The notes beneath the pieces were generated by a model that saw nothing but the letters and a program-made list of their open reading frames with translations, searched no databases and was not told the origin of the DNA. A stretch of DNA of 39,234 bases from Flavobacterium aurantiibacter (GTDB lineage: Bacteria; Bacteroidota; Bacteroidia; Flavobacteriales; Flavobacteriaceae), in contig NZ_NOXX01000181.1 of NCBI RefSeq assembly GCF_002251775.1, positions 1 to 39,234 of the forward strand, given 5' to 3'. Position numbers and translations under genes: made by a program. Below are positions 23,127 through 32,297 of this stretch, in pieces (positions within the stretch are counted from its first letter, which is position 1; every line of letters starts with the position of its first letter).

Positions 23127-25799
23127 TTACCCTTTACACTTCGTTGCTAAATAATTAATAGACACCGTTCTACTCACTTCGTTGTGTGGTAGTATTAAGT
23201 ACTTCCATTCTTTACCTTGGTTTTCGGCTGTATATTCCGATGCGTATTTACAGAAACGTTCTGCTGCTACTTTTTTTGCCAATACGGTTTCTTCTTCGGT
23301 TTGGTCGGAACGTTTGACTTCAAGCATATAAATGGTGCTTTCAGTTTCTACAATAAAGTCAGGTTCATACCTTTTTGAGTTGTTATCCCAATAAATCCTA
23401 AATTGATTAGGTGCTGGTCTTAACCACTTGATTACTGTTGCATCATTTTCTAATACAAAGGCTAAATCTTGTTCGGCTTTACTATCAAACTTGTATTCAA
23501 AATGACAGGCTTTTTCAAAACCTCTAAATACATATTTAGGAATCATATTCGTAGGGCTTACAATGTCTCGATAGTCTTTGTAGCCTGCATTTACCAATGA
23601 TGAGAAACTCCATTGCTCTATGCGAATAAAAGGAAACACTCTTGGGGCAACATAATCTGCTGAATGCAACTGAAAGTGCTGTTTCATTTGATTATATACC
23701 TTTTCCGCTATGGCTGCTTTGAATTGGAAGATTGCCGAAGGCAATTCTTCTTCGTTGCTTATATTGGCTTTGATAGCTTCGTAGGATTGGGTTGCTAAAT
23801 GATACAACAACTCGGCATTTTCATCATAATCAATTTCTGGGTAATCAATTAATTCTGCAATGATGAGTTTGATAGGATTACCATACGAACCGCTTGATTT
23901 TGCTTTGAGTGTTTCTACTTGCTTATCTTTTAAGCCCATTCGGATAATTTCTTGCTCTAAGGCTTGGAAATTGAATCCTGTAATGTCTAAATCAAATTGT
24001 TTGAACTCGGCTCTTGTTTCGCCTTGCACCAAGTCCATACGTGGTATTTCAATGATATTCTTTTTGTATTCAGTTACCATTGTATCATACACCTCTTTGG
24101 CTTCTGCTACAATTTGAGCTGCAAATAGATTTCCTTGACCTTCAGATAGGTTTTTCTCTACTTGCCGTATTACTTTTCGCTTTACCTCCTCTTTACTTAA
24201 ATCTTCTACTCGTCTAACTTCGGGTAAACTGCCAAAATCAGGAAGTACATTGATTATTGCTTTTTTAGCATCTAAGTTGTTTTGTGCCTTTTGCTTGTCT
24301 TGTGGGTTGACAATGACATTGATTTTCTCTTGCTCCTTTACAAAGGTTTGCTCCATCACTGGCTGAGAGGTAACTACTACGGTTTTGGTAGATAAATCTT
24401 CTTCGGTTATTTCTACAAAACTCATTTTGTTTAATACCGAATTAGGGTCTTGGGCTGCCTCGATAACAGCATTGAAGTTTTCGTGTGCTACTACCGTTAA
24501 TTTATCAATTTTATCTACTCCTGTTCGTTTGCCCTCATAAGGTAATCTTAATCCTCTACCAATAGTTTGTTCTACCAAAATACCTGCATTGGCGGCACGA
24601 AGTGGCACAATGGTATAGAGGTTGGTTACATCCCAACCCTCTTTGAGCATATTTACGTGGATAACAATTTCTATTTCATTATCTGGACTTTCTAAAGAAA
24701 TAAACTGTTGTTCAATATCTTCTTCTTTTTTGGTTGACGAATCTATTTGTAACACTTTGCCTTTGTATTGTCCATCATAAAACCCATCTGTATTGATGAG
24801 TTCGTATATTTCTTTGGCGTGGGATATGTCTTTACAAACTACTAAAATGAAAGGTTTTACCAATTTCACTTCGTTGTTTTTGGAATAGATTTCCAATTCG
24901 TTCTTTGTGTCTTGGTGTATGCTTATGGCATCTTCTAATTTGATGATTTCAACTTCACGATCACTTAAAGAGCCTTTTTGGAAATTCTTACGAGTGGCAA
25001 TAGCCGGGTTCTTTACATATTTACCATCTGACAAGGCTTGGGCTAAGGAATATTCAAACACTATGTTTTTGAATTGCTTGCCCTTCTCATCAAATGGGGT
25101 TGCTGTCATTTCTATACCTAAAATGGGCTTTAGCTCATTGATGGCATTTTTAGAAGCATCTGCGTGGTAGCGGTGTGCTTCGTCCATTAGAATGACTAAA
25201 TCCTCCAAACCTGATAAATATTCCCAATACGATTGCCCTAAATACTCGGATAGTCTTTTGATTTTTGGGGCTAAACTTACTCCGCCTTGTCTTGTACCTC
25301 TGTTATCGGAATTGAACTTGGCAATATTGAAAATATTGATGCGAATTTCGGAATCTGAAAATAATGCACCTTGTTGAGCATAGTTGTCGCCTGTAATTAC
25401 TACGGGTCTATTGTGTACAAATTCTGATATGCCATTAAACACATATTTGTGATAGGCAGGATTGCCAAAATCTTCTATGAGTTTGTCGTAAATAGTAAGG
25501 TTGGGAGCTAAAATGAAAAAGTTTTTTACACCTTTTTGCAAGTATAAATAAGCTACAATAGCACCCATTAATCGGGTTTTACCTACACCTGTGGCAATAG
25601 AAAAAGCAATGGAAACAAAGTCCCTTTCAAAGTCTGTACAAGTAGGAAAATGAGCCTTTACCTTTTCTAATTCTGCTGCTAAATCAACTTCTTTTTTTAG
25701 CTCTAATTCTTGACAAAGTTGAGCCACAATATCGAGTGAATCTTGAAGCGGTTCACGAAGTGATAAGCGTTGTTTTATATTATTGGCAATTGTATTCAT
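23127..25799 (-). CDS. Type III-like restriction subunit (Res): helicase and nuclease
   Basis: 890-residue protein with an SF2 helicase core and a C-terminal nuclease. Motifs: Walker A IATGVGKTRLMGA (TGVGKT at 70-75), DEAHRYHA (206-213), MTATPFDE (231-238), and QTIGRGLRLPYEGKR in motif VI. The C-terminus has a PD-(D/E)XK site: Asp814 in YEPDFIVE, then Glu827 and Lys829 in YMLEVKR. Type III Res enzymes translocate or signal along DNA after Mod recognises an unmethylated site, then cut. The gene follows mod by nine bases, as in type III systems. All key residues are present. Confidence 0.92.
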   Translation of the reverse strand: MNTIANNIKQRLSLREPLQDSLDIVAQLCQELELKKEVDLAAELEKVKAHFPTCTDFERDFVSIAFSIATGVGKTRLMGAIVAYLYLQKGVKNFFILAPNLTIYDKLIEDFGNPAYHKYVFNGISEFVHNRPVVITGDNYAQQGALFSDSEIRINIFNIAKFNSDNRGTRQGGVSLAPKIKRLSEYLGQSYWEYLSGLEDLVILMDEAHRYHADASKNAINELKPILGIEMTATPFDEKGKQFKNIVFEYSLAQALSDGKYVKNPAIATRKNFQKGSLSDREVEIIKLEDAISIHQDTKNELEIYSKNNEVKLVKPFILVVCKDISHAKEIYELINTDGFYDGQYKGKVLQIDSSTKKEEDIEQQFISLESPDNEIEIVIHVNMLKEGWDVTNLYTIVPLRAANAGILVEQTIGRGLRLPYEGKRTGVDKIDKLTVVAHENFNAVIEAAQDPNSVLNKMSFVEITEEDLSTKTVVVTSQPVMEQTFVKEQEKINVIVNPQDKQKAQNNLDAKKAIINVLPDFGSLPEVRRVEDLSKEEVKRKVIRQVEKNLSEGQGNLFAAQIVAEAKEVYDTMVTEYKKNIIEIPRMDLVQGETRAEFKQFDLDITGFNFQALEQEIIRMGLKDKQVETLKAKSSGSYGNPIKLIIAELIDYPEIDYDENAELLYHLATQSYEAIKANISNEEELPSAIFQFKAAIAEKVYNQMKQHFQLHSADYVAPRVFPFIRIEQWSFSSLVNAGYKDYRDIVSPTNMIPKYVFRGFEKACHFEYKFDSKAEQDLAFVLENDATVIKWLRPAPNQFRIYWDNNSKRYEPDFIVETESTIYMLEVKRSDQTEEETVLAKKVAAERFCKYASEYTAENQGKEWKYLILPHNEVSRTVSINYLATKCKG

Positions 25800-25808
25800 A
25801 TCCTAATT

Positions 25809-27464
25809 TTAAAATAATGAGGTTTGGTCGTCTGACTTATTTTTATCTCTAATGGCTTGTACGCTTATTTCTTCAATACTATCTTCTGCATCTTCATTGC
25901 TAGCATCCACAGGTATATTGATAATATTTAAGCTATAATCTTCTTTACCATATTCGCATCTGCCTAAGAGCATTAATGGAATTTTCTTAATGGTGATGTT
26001 GCCAAACTTACCTTTGCATTCTTTTTGGAAAGACTTACAACAAATTAGCAATGTTTCGCCTGGTTGCATTTCGTCTTTAATGCTGTCTAAGGCTTCTACG
26101 GTAAGGAATTGGGTAGTCGTAAAAATAAAATCCTGCTCACTACTTTGCCCTTGTTTCCAATAGGTGCTTTCGTGGGGTTGGTATTTAAAACCCTCTTGCT
26201 TTGCCATAGCTGCTGCCAACATATCGGCATTATACTCTTGGCTAATCACCCAATTGCCAAACTTATCTTGCTTTAATAAACTGGGTGCAAGCGTGTAGAA
26301 TTTGAAACCACCTCCACCTTGCCAGTTTACAGCTTTGCTGATGCCGCCTTGCTCGCCATCTACTACTTGTTTTAGCCTTGGAAAACAATGCGTTTTGGCG
26401 TGTTCACCCAATTCTACGCCTATGTAACGTCTACCCATTTTGTGAGCTACTGCAGCAGTTGTACCAGAACCGAGGAAAGAATCGAGAACGAGGTCGCCTT
26501 CGTTGCTTCCCAACATTAAAACCCTTTCGAGTAAACGTTCAGGTTTTGGCGTTCCGAATGGGTCATCAGGAAATAAATCTTTTACCTCTTTTTTTGCTTG
26601 TTGATTATCCCCAACTTCATCTCTCCACCAAATAGTTAGAGGTGTAATACCATCTTGAACTTCTGTTAGGAATTTTTTGATTCGTGGCACATTGTTACCA
26701 TCTGCACCAAACCAAATACGGTTATCTTCAACTAACTCTTCATATCGTTTTAAACCAAATTGCCAACTTCTTCCCTTTGGTGGCCAGAATTTATTACCAT
26801 TGGGTGATTGGATTTCATATATATAAGCATCAGATGGCGTCTTTACTTGTATTGGTTGCGAAGCCCAAGGGCCTCTTGGGTCATTATCTAAATTTTTGTA
26901 ACCCTTGTTTTGCTCTTCAGTTCTCGGTAGAAGATTTAATTGAAATTTATCTCGGTTTTTACAATAGACAATAACAAAGTCGTGATTATCCGAAAAGAAT
27001 TTTGCATCATTACTTCGGGTATGTTTTTTATGCCAAATAACACTTGCTATGAAATTTTGCCTTCCGAATATCCCATCACACATTACTTTTAAATAATGAG
27101 CTTCATTATCATCAATACTTATCCAAATAGAGCCATCATTACTTAAAAGGTTTCTCAAAATATCCAATCTCGGCTTCATCAAACTCAACCAAAGCGAATG
27201 TTCTACGCCATCATCATAATGCTCAAAGGCGTTGCCTGTATTGTAGGGTGGGTCTATATAAATACACTTTACTTTGCCTGCATAGTCTTGTTCAAGGGCT
27301 TTTAAGGCAAGGAGGTTGTCACCGTGTATGAGCATATTGGGGCTGTTGGGGTCGCCATAGCTATACTCGGGATTTTCTATTAGAATACGAGGTTCGAGCT
27401 TAGGTTCTTCGCCTTTGCCTATCCAAGTGAGTTCGAGTTTTTGAAGTTGTTTTTTATTGCTCAT
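25809..27464 (-). CDS. Type III-like N6-adenine DNA methyltransferase (Mod)
   Basis: 551-residue beta-class DNA methyltransferase. The catalytic motif IV DPPYNTGNAF is at 71-80 and the SAM-binding motif I LDSFLGSGTTAA at 327-338, in that order. The region between them (about 130-320) would hold the target-recognition domain. DPPY indicates N6-adenine (or N4-cytosine) methylation, and the type III arrangement favours adenine. Its start overlaps the Doc-like gene's end by 11 bases and the Res gene follows after nine. In type III systems Mod alone methylates one strand of an asymmetric site, and with Res it directs cleavage. The target sequence cannot be read from the protein. Confidence 0.92.
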   Translation of the reverse strand: MSNKKQLQKLELTWIGKGEEPKLEPRILIENPEYSYGDPNSPNMLIHGDNLLALKALEQDYAGKVKCIYIDPPYNTGNAFEHYDDGVEHSLWLSLMKPRLDILRNLLSNDGSIWISIDDNEAHYLKVMCDGIFGRQNFIASVIWHKKHTRSNDAKFFSDNHDFVIVYCKNRDKFQLNLLPRTEEQNKGYKNLDNDPRGPWASQPIQVKTPSDAYIYEIQSPNGNKFWPPKGRSWQFGLKRYEELVEDNRIWFGADGNNVPRIKKFLTEVQDGITPLTIWWRDEVGDNQQAKKEVKDLFPDDPFGTPKPERLLERVLMLGSNEGDLVLDSFLGSGTTAAVAHKMGRRYIGVELGEHAKTHCFPRLKQVVDGEQGGISKAVNWQGGGGFKFYTLAPSLLKQDKFGNWVISQEYNADMLAAAMAKQEGFKYQPHESTYWKQGQSSEQDFIFTTTQFLTVEALDSIKDEMQPGETLLICCKSFQKECKGKFGNITIKKIPLMLLGRCEYGKEDYSLNIINIPVDASNEDAEDSIEEISVQAIRDKNKSDDQTSLF

Positions 27465-27921
27465 TGTCGTTTATATTTTGATTAGCTAAATGATTCATTT
27501 TAGCCTGTATAATTTTCATTTTTAATTCTTCCGAATAGTCATACTCATATAAAATAGAAGTAACTATCTCCTTTAATAAATCTCGGTCTATAATATTATC
27601 TGCAACATCTACCACAATATTTTCCATTTCTAAAATGAATTTTGACACTAAGCCTTGAAGGTTGTTTACCGTAAGAAAATAAGCTGCTACAGCAATAGAA
27701 GATCTTTTATTGCCATCATTGAAACAGTGATTTTTGTTAAATGAAAAAATGAGATGCGTTACTTTATCTTCCAATTCTGGGTAATAAAAGTCGTTTTGAA
27801 CGTGGTCAAGCGTGCTGTCAATTAACCCATTATCTCTAATACCCATAAAGCCACCTGATTCACGAATAATATTATCGTGTACCTCAATTGTAAATTCAAC
27901 TGTAAAGTATTGAAACGCCAT
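27454..27921 (-). CDS. Doc/Fic-family protein (death-on-curing type)
   Basis: 155-residue Fic-fold protein. The active-site loop HCFNDGNKR (65-73) keeps the His, the acidic/Asn position and the NKR tail of the HxFx(D/N)(A/G)NKR motif. The N-terminus YFTVEFTIEVHDNIIRESGG and the phrase IRDNGLIDSTLDH are typical of Doc relatives. Doc phosphorylates elongation factor Tu and stops translation; related Fic proteins AMPylate targets. No Phd-type antitoxin precedes it. Instead the upstream gene, two bases away, encodes a 358-residue DNA-binding-like protein that may play that part. Its end overlaps the Mod start by 11 bases, so it is translated with the modification enzyme. Confidence 0.87.
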   Translation of the reverse strand: MAFQYFTVEFTIEVHDNIIRESGGFMGIRDNGLIDSTLDHVQNDFYYPELEDKVTHLIFSFNKNHCFNDGNKRSSIAVAAYFLTVNNLQGLVSKFILEMENIVVDVADNIIDRDLLKEIVTSILYEYDYSEELKMKIIQAKMNHLANQNINDNEQ

Positions 27922-27923
27922 CT

Positions 27924-29000
27924 TTATCTATCTTTTAAGCGTTTAAAAACTTCTAACAATTCAGGATTTTCAATTACCCTATCAATTAAAGACTTGCTCT
28001 TATCACCAAGAAAACGGCTGTAATCCTCTTTACTTAAAGCTCCAATGTAGTTTTCAAGGCGTTTGTGAATAATATTACGCAAACCATAGTCACGAGAAGC
28101 CATTTTGGTACAAGCATCTTCAATTAGTGGTATCCAATGCCTTTTCTTTGAAAATCGCATTATTAAGACATTCAATTCAGAGGGTGTAAGTTTTCTGCCT
28201 AAAGATTCTGCTTTTTCCTTCATTTCATCAGCAATACCAACCTCAAAAGATGCTATTAGCTTTAATACTTCGGCATACATTGTATCTCTTGGATTGTCTT
28301 TTTCCTCAAGATTTAATATAGCCTTGTATTCTTTTGCATTTTCTTTAAAAATGGCTTGGTAGATGGCATCTGTGTAAACCGCATATTTGTAATTGCCCAT
28401 TTCTAAATACAGGTTAAGAGCATTGGTAAACTCTTTTCTGTATATAGGTTCTCGGGTAATGGCTACTAAAAACTCCTCATCCCTTTGATTTATGAATTTA
28501 GTTGACCCTCCAATTTTTTGGTTAAGTGTATCAATTACAATATCTAAAATCTTACTTCTTAACCTTTTGGCATTTTCACTCTCGGAGAGAAGCATTGCAA
28601 TATTTAAAAAAGCCCTGAAATTGAATACCGCCAAACTTTTAAGTCGCTTAAATGATTGATTATCAGCACCTTGTTTTGACAGAGGGAAATCAGTTTCCTT
28701 CTGTGAAAGGTCGTCAGCAGAAGTAAGTAATGGGCCGAATAAGTCCTTAAACTCTTTCAATTTTTGACCCTTAATCACTTGATAACCATTGTGTTTTACT
28801 TCATCTTCATTTTCGTTAAGAATATTTGTTAAAGTACGAGTAGTAACATCAAAAAAATCAGCAACCATTTTGGAAGTAAAAAGATATTCGCCTTCATATA
28901 AAAGTCCTACTAATCCGATATGAACTTGTATTTTCTCAATTGCCTCTGTATTGTTGAGAATATTTTGTCTGTCTATTGCAGATTTTGTTAAGTCTTTCAT
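27924..29000 (-). CDS. 358-residue HTH / RhuM-like protein, possible partner of Doc
   Basis: No firm family call. Residues of about 38-80 (YLFTSKMVADFFDVTTRTLT, then NILNENEDEVKHNGY) look like a DNA-binding HTH that faintly resembles the N-terminus of RhuM (virulence RhuM/KilA-N-like) proteins. RLKSLAVFNFRAFLNIAMLL (about 120-140) echoes the conserved second block of that group. The C-terminal half is helical and ends RVIENPELLEVFKRLKDR. RhuM-like and Fic/Doc genes are often neighbours, which suggests a toxin-neutralising or targeting role. It follows the SNF2 gene by one base and precedes the Doc-like gene by two. Confidence 0.75.
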   Translation of the reverse strand: MKDLTKSAIDRQNILNNTEAIEKIQVHIGLVGLLYEGEYLFTSKMVADFFDVTTRTLTNILNENEDEVKHNGYQVIKGQKLKEFKDLFGPLLTSADDLSQKETDFPLSKQGADNQSFKRLKSLAVFNFRAFLNIAMLLSESENAKRLRSKILDIVIDTLNQKIGGSTKFINQRDEEFLVAITREPIYRKEFTNALNLYLEMGNYKYAVYTDAIYQAIFKENAKEYKAILNLEEKDNPRDTMYAEVLKLIASFEVGIADEMKEKAESLGRKLTPSELNVLIMRFSKKRHWIPLIEDACTKMASRDYGLRNIIHKRLENYIGALSKEDYSRFLGDKSKSLIDRVIENPELLEVFKRLKDR

Positions 29001-29001
29001 A

Positions 29002-31923
29002 TTAAATCATTTTCCATTTTATGGTGAATAACTCTGTGGTGTTAACTTCTTGCTTTAAGCGTCTTTCAATCTCATCTAATAGGTTTTCCTTGCGGTCGTC
29101 TATAGTGTCTTGAGCTTCAAAAAGGTGTTGGCGTTTTTCGCTTCGTTTCTTTTCTAAATCTTTAATGGCTCTTTGGGCTTTAACTTTGGCTTCAAGATTG
29201 AGCATTTTTTTAGCTTCGGATTTACGGAGTTTGATTTCTGCATCTAAGTCCTTTATTTCCTTATCCAAACTCAATTTCATATCATCTGCCCATTGGTCGA
29301 GTTTGTCCATTTCGGTATCAAAAAAATCTTTGTTACGGTTGGCATTGTCTGCAATAACGTTTTGCGTTTCGCTGTACAATACTTCTACTAAGGTCTTTTT
29401 AATATCCTCTGGTGCATAAAGCGTTTGCTCTTCCGTAGCTTGAATAGAAAAGAAACGTTGGGCTATTTCATTGTCAATGTTTTCACCATTATCTGTAATG
29501 CAAGCCGTTATTAAAAAATCCTCAAACTCAAAAGAATTGATTTCTAAATGACTTACCTGTAACCAACCCGATTGCCCAATGAATTTTTCCAATGCTGTTA
29601 CTTTGGTTGGAGTGTTGGAATAATCAAAGGTTAATTCTTTTGTTACGGTATTGAGTTGCTTACAAGCTCCTAAAATGGCTTTTGCCAACTTATGACCTAC
29701 ACGATAAATATTGGTATCATCAGGCACATCAATATCCGATTTTCGCTGCCCTTGTTTGGGCTTCAAAATCATATAAGGACCTTGATGAATAGAAACATCT
29801 GGGAATGGGTTTTTCTTTAATGTAAAAGTGTAGTTTTCATCATCAAACTGGGCTGAGCTGTTTAGATAGAATTTCGTAGTATCCCATAAACGTTCTTCAA
29901 AACGGTTTAGGTTTTCAGTACTTTCAAAAAGATTGGTCTTGAGTTTTTCTCTTACTTCTTCATCAAAATTTTCAATGAGCACTTTTCTGGTTTCCTGTAC
30001 TCTTTCTGAAATATCGGGTTTGAGTTCTTGTTGTAGCTCGTCAAAAGCGGTTTGTATTTCTTCTGTAGTACGGCATTGCTGATAAATAGATGCAATTCTT
30101 TTTTCAAAATCAACACCGTTGCCAATACTACCTAAAACTTCATCAGAAGCCCCAAAAACCCCATCAAATAAGCGGAATTTTTGGTCTAATAACTCATAAA
30201 CACGCTGGTCAGCTGCATTGGCTTTATTAAGGAAATTCACTACTACTACATCAAATTTTTGACCGTAACGGTGGCATCTTCCAATACGCTGTTCAATACG
30301 TTGTGGATTCCAAGGTAGGTCAAAATTGATAACTAAAGAACAAAATTGTAAGTTGATACCTTCGGCTGCTGCTTCGGTAGCTACCATTATGGTTGCTTCT
30401 TCTTTAAAGTAATCAACAATTGCTGCCCTTTTATCAGCCGTTAATGACCCTGTTAAAATATCAGTTCCTTGATGTTTTTTTAAGTAAGCTGAATAAATCT
30501 CTTTCGATTTTGGATCTGTATTACTACCGTTGAATTTTACAACCATATCTGCATAACCTCTTGCTTCTAAAAGATTGCAAATAAAATCCTGTGTTCTTCT
30601 TGACTCTGTGAAGATTAAGGCTTTTTGATTAGCACCTAATGATTCCAATGCCTTAAAGCCTCTTTCTAATGCGGTAAAAAGTTGCTCCGCTTTTGAGTTC
30701 TTTCTAATGCGTTGAGCCAAGGCTCTGAACTTTTCTAAATCGGCTAATTCACATTTAACTGCTTCAATATCTTCTTCGGTATAAACTACTTCCTCAAAAT
30801 TGTCATCGGCTTCACTTTCATCTTCTTCTTCGCTTTCCCATTCGTCTTGAATTTCATCATAGGTTTCAAAATCAATGGCTATTGTATTTTCTTCCTCAAT
30901 AGCGTTGTGATTCGAAATGATATTTTCTAAGCGTTTAACTAAGGCATCTAAAGTTCCATAGATAGCATAAGTAGATGAAGCTAATAGCTTGCGGAGTATT
31001 AAGGTCATTAATTGCCTTTGACTGAAAGGCAAAGCATATAATTTTGGTCTTTGCAAATAGTCTGTTACCCAATTGTAAAGCGTTGTTTCATCTTCATTGG
31101 GGAAATACTCCTGAACTAAAGGTTTACGCTCAGTGTATTTAATATACTCTAAAACTTGTCTTCTTAGCGTACGCTTGCAAATAGGCTGTAAACGGTTTCT
31201 TAAATCAGTATAGTTTTCTTCATCAATATTTCTGCTAAACTGACTTTTGAAACTTTTTAAGTCGCCAAAAATGTAGGGGTCAATAAGGCTAACTAAGCCG
31301 TATAACTCTAAAATAGAATTTTGCAAAGGTGTTGCGGTAAGCAACACTTTTTTGCAATGGTCTAAGGCATCTTTGATGCCGTTGCCTATTTTATTTGAGG
31401 GTTTATAAACATTGCGTAAGCGGTGTGCTTCGTCAATAATTACTAAATCCCAGTTAATATGTTTAAGATAAGGTGCTTTGTTCTTGGCAAAATGATACGA
31501 GCAAATGATAATCGTATCTTCTTGATTAAATGGGTTTAAATTACCCTCTTTAATTAAATTGTTAAAAGACTTTGCTTCAAGAATAACTGACGGCAAATAA
31601 AATTTATCTGCTAATTCTCTGTTCCATTGCTTACGCAAGTTAGATGGACCAATAATCAATAATTTTCTTTTTCTTTCTGCCCATTGTTGCGATAATATGA
31701 TACCGGCTTCAATGGTTTTCCCTAATCCAACCTCATCAGCCAGAACAGCACCTTTTGATAATGGTGATTTAAAAGCAAAAAGTGCCGCTTCTACTTGATG
31801 AGGGTTTAAGTCAACTTGAGCATCCTGTAAGGATGCGGTAAGTTTTCCAATGTCGTTGGCTGGTAATTGCCTTGTTAAATCATAGGCAAAATATTTAGCG
31901 TGGTATGCTGATAAATTATTCAC
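29002..31923 (-). CDS. SNF2-family helicase/translocase
   Basis: 973-residue SF2 ATPase of the SNF2/RapA-like group. Walker A lies in LADEVGLGKTIEAG (61-74) and motif II IIDEAHRLRN is centred on DEAH 164-167. LTATPLQNS follows, and the C-terminal helicase half has ATEAAAEGINLQ and PWNPQRIEQRIGRCHRYGQ. An acidic insert rich in Glu and Asp lies near residues 350-385, and the last ~110 residues form a charged coiled coil. It should move along double-stranded DNA rather than unwind it. The start is GTG at 31921-31923, overlapping the XRE gene by eight bases. SNF2 proteins occur in defence loci (for example DrmD of DISARM), but other DISARM genes are absent here. Confidence 0.92.
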   Translation of the reverse strand: MNNLSAYHAKYFAYDLTRQLPANDIGKLTASLQDAQVDLNPHQVEAALFAFKSPLSKGAVLADEVGLGKTIEAGIILSQQWAERKRKLLIIGPSNLRKQWNRELADKFYLPSVILEAKSFNNLIKEGNLNPFNQEDTIIICSYHFAKNKAPYLKHINWDLVIIDEAHRLRNVYKPSNKIGNGIKDALDHCKKVLLTATPLQNSILELYGLVSLIDPYIFGDLKSFKSQFSRNIDEENYTDLRNRLQPICKRTLRRQVLEYIKYTERKPLVQEYFPNEDETTLYNWVTDYLQRPKLYALPFSQRQLMTLILRKLLASSTYAIYGTLDALVKRLENIISNHNAIEEENTIAIDFETYDEIQDEWESEEEDESEADDNFEEVVYTEEDIEAVKCELADLEKFRALAQRIRKNSKAEQLFTALERGFKALESLGANQKALIFTESRRTQDFICNLLEARGYADMVVKFNGSNTDPKSKEIYSAYLKKHQGTDILTGSLTADKRAAIVDYFKEEATIMVATEAAAEGINLQFCSLVINFDLPWNPQRIEQRIGRCHRYGQKFDVVVVNFLNKANAADQRVYELLDQKFRLFDGVFGASDEVLGSIGNGVDFEKRIASIYQQCRTTEEIQTAFDELQQELKPDISERVQETRKVLIENFDEEVREKLKTNLFESTENLNRFEERLWDTTKFYLNSSAQFDDENYTFTLKKNPFPDVSIHQGPYMILKPKQGQRKSDIDVPDDTNIYRVGHKLAKAILGACKQLNTVTKELTFDYSNTPTKVTALEKFIGQSGWLQVSHLEINSFEFEDFLITACITDNGENIDNEIAQRFFSIQATEEQTLYAPEDIKKTLVEVLYSETQNVIADNANRNKDFFDTEMDKLDQWADDMKLSLDKEIKDLDAEIKLRKSEAKKMLNLEAKVKAQRAIKDLEKKRSEKRQHLFEAQDTIDDRKENLLDEIERRLKQEVNTTELFTIKWKMI

Positions 31924-32203
31924 CTATAATATTTTTTAATGCTATTCTTATTGCTTTTTCTGCTTGCGGTTCACTTTCTACCAAATGAGCAACTTGGTCT
32001 GCTAACCACAAGGCAATTAATTCTTCTGGATTGATTTTGAATAATTGAGCAAGAGCCAAAACGTGTTCACGTTTTGCTGTTTTTTCGCCTCTCTCAATTT
32101 TACTCACAAGAGCTGTGTCAACATCTAATTCAGCCGCAATGTGCCGAAGTAACATTTCCTTTTCTTCTCTTGTATTTCTAATTAAATCCCCGAATTTGTT
32201 CAT
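31916..32203 (-). CDS. XRE-family transcriptional regulator, probable control protein
   Basis: 95 residues from the ATG at 32203, beginning MNKFGDLIRNTREEKEMLLR. The lambda-repressor-like HTH spans about 5-60 (HIAAELDVDTALVSKIERGE). The C-terminal part is a short helical extension (NPEELIALWLADQVAHLVES). An upstream frame reaching 32281 is rejected, because its first 26 residues are encoded by the promoter region. Small XRE proteins often act as C-proteins that time restriction after entry into a new host, and this one is the first gene of the ten-gene unit. Its end overlaps the SNF2 GTG start by eight bases, tying helicase synthesis to regulator translation. Confidence 0.88.
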   Translation of the reverse strand: MNKFGDLIRNTREEKEMLLRHIAAELDVDTALVSKIERGEKTAKREHVLALAQLFKINPEELIALWLADQVAHLVESEPQAEKAIRIALKNIIGE

Positions 32204-32297
32204 AACTAATGTTTGTTTGAAATCAATTTGTTGATTATTGACAAATATACAACAAACAAAAGAAAAACGAACAAAAAACAATAACGACTTTTCAACA
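32204..32297 (-). promoter_or_regulatory. Promoter and operator region of the ten-gene unit
   Basis: On the minus strand TATATTTG (32242-32249) matches the Bacteroidota -7 box. A TTTG at 32272-32275 lies 22 bases upstream, near the -33 position. Around the box, TGTTTGTTGTAT and ATCAACAAATTG/TTTCAAACAAAC place TTTGTT/AACAAA half-sites on both sides, a likely binding site for the XRE regulator. The leader would be about 30 bases. This is the only sizeable gap before 18558 on this strand, so the whole unit depends on it. Confidence 0.6.

Noticed and set aside
18558-32203. Calling the unit DISARM or BREX
   Set aside because: An SNF2 helicase and an adenine methylase are present, but the DUF1998, PLD, PglZ, BrxL and other core genes are absent.
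32204-32281. 26-residue extension of the XRE regulator
   Set aside because: It reads through the promoter, and the conserved HTH fold begins directly after the internal ATG at 32203.
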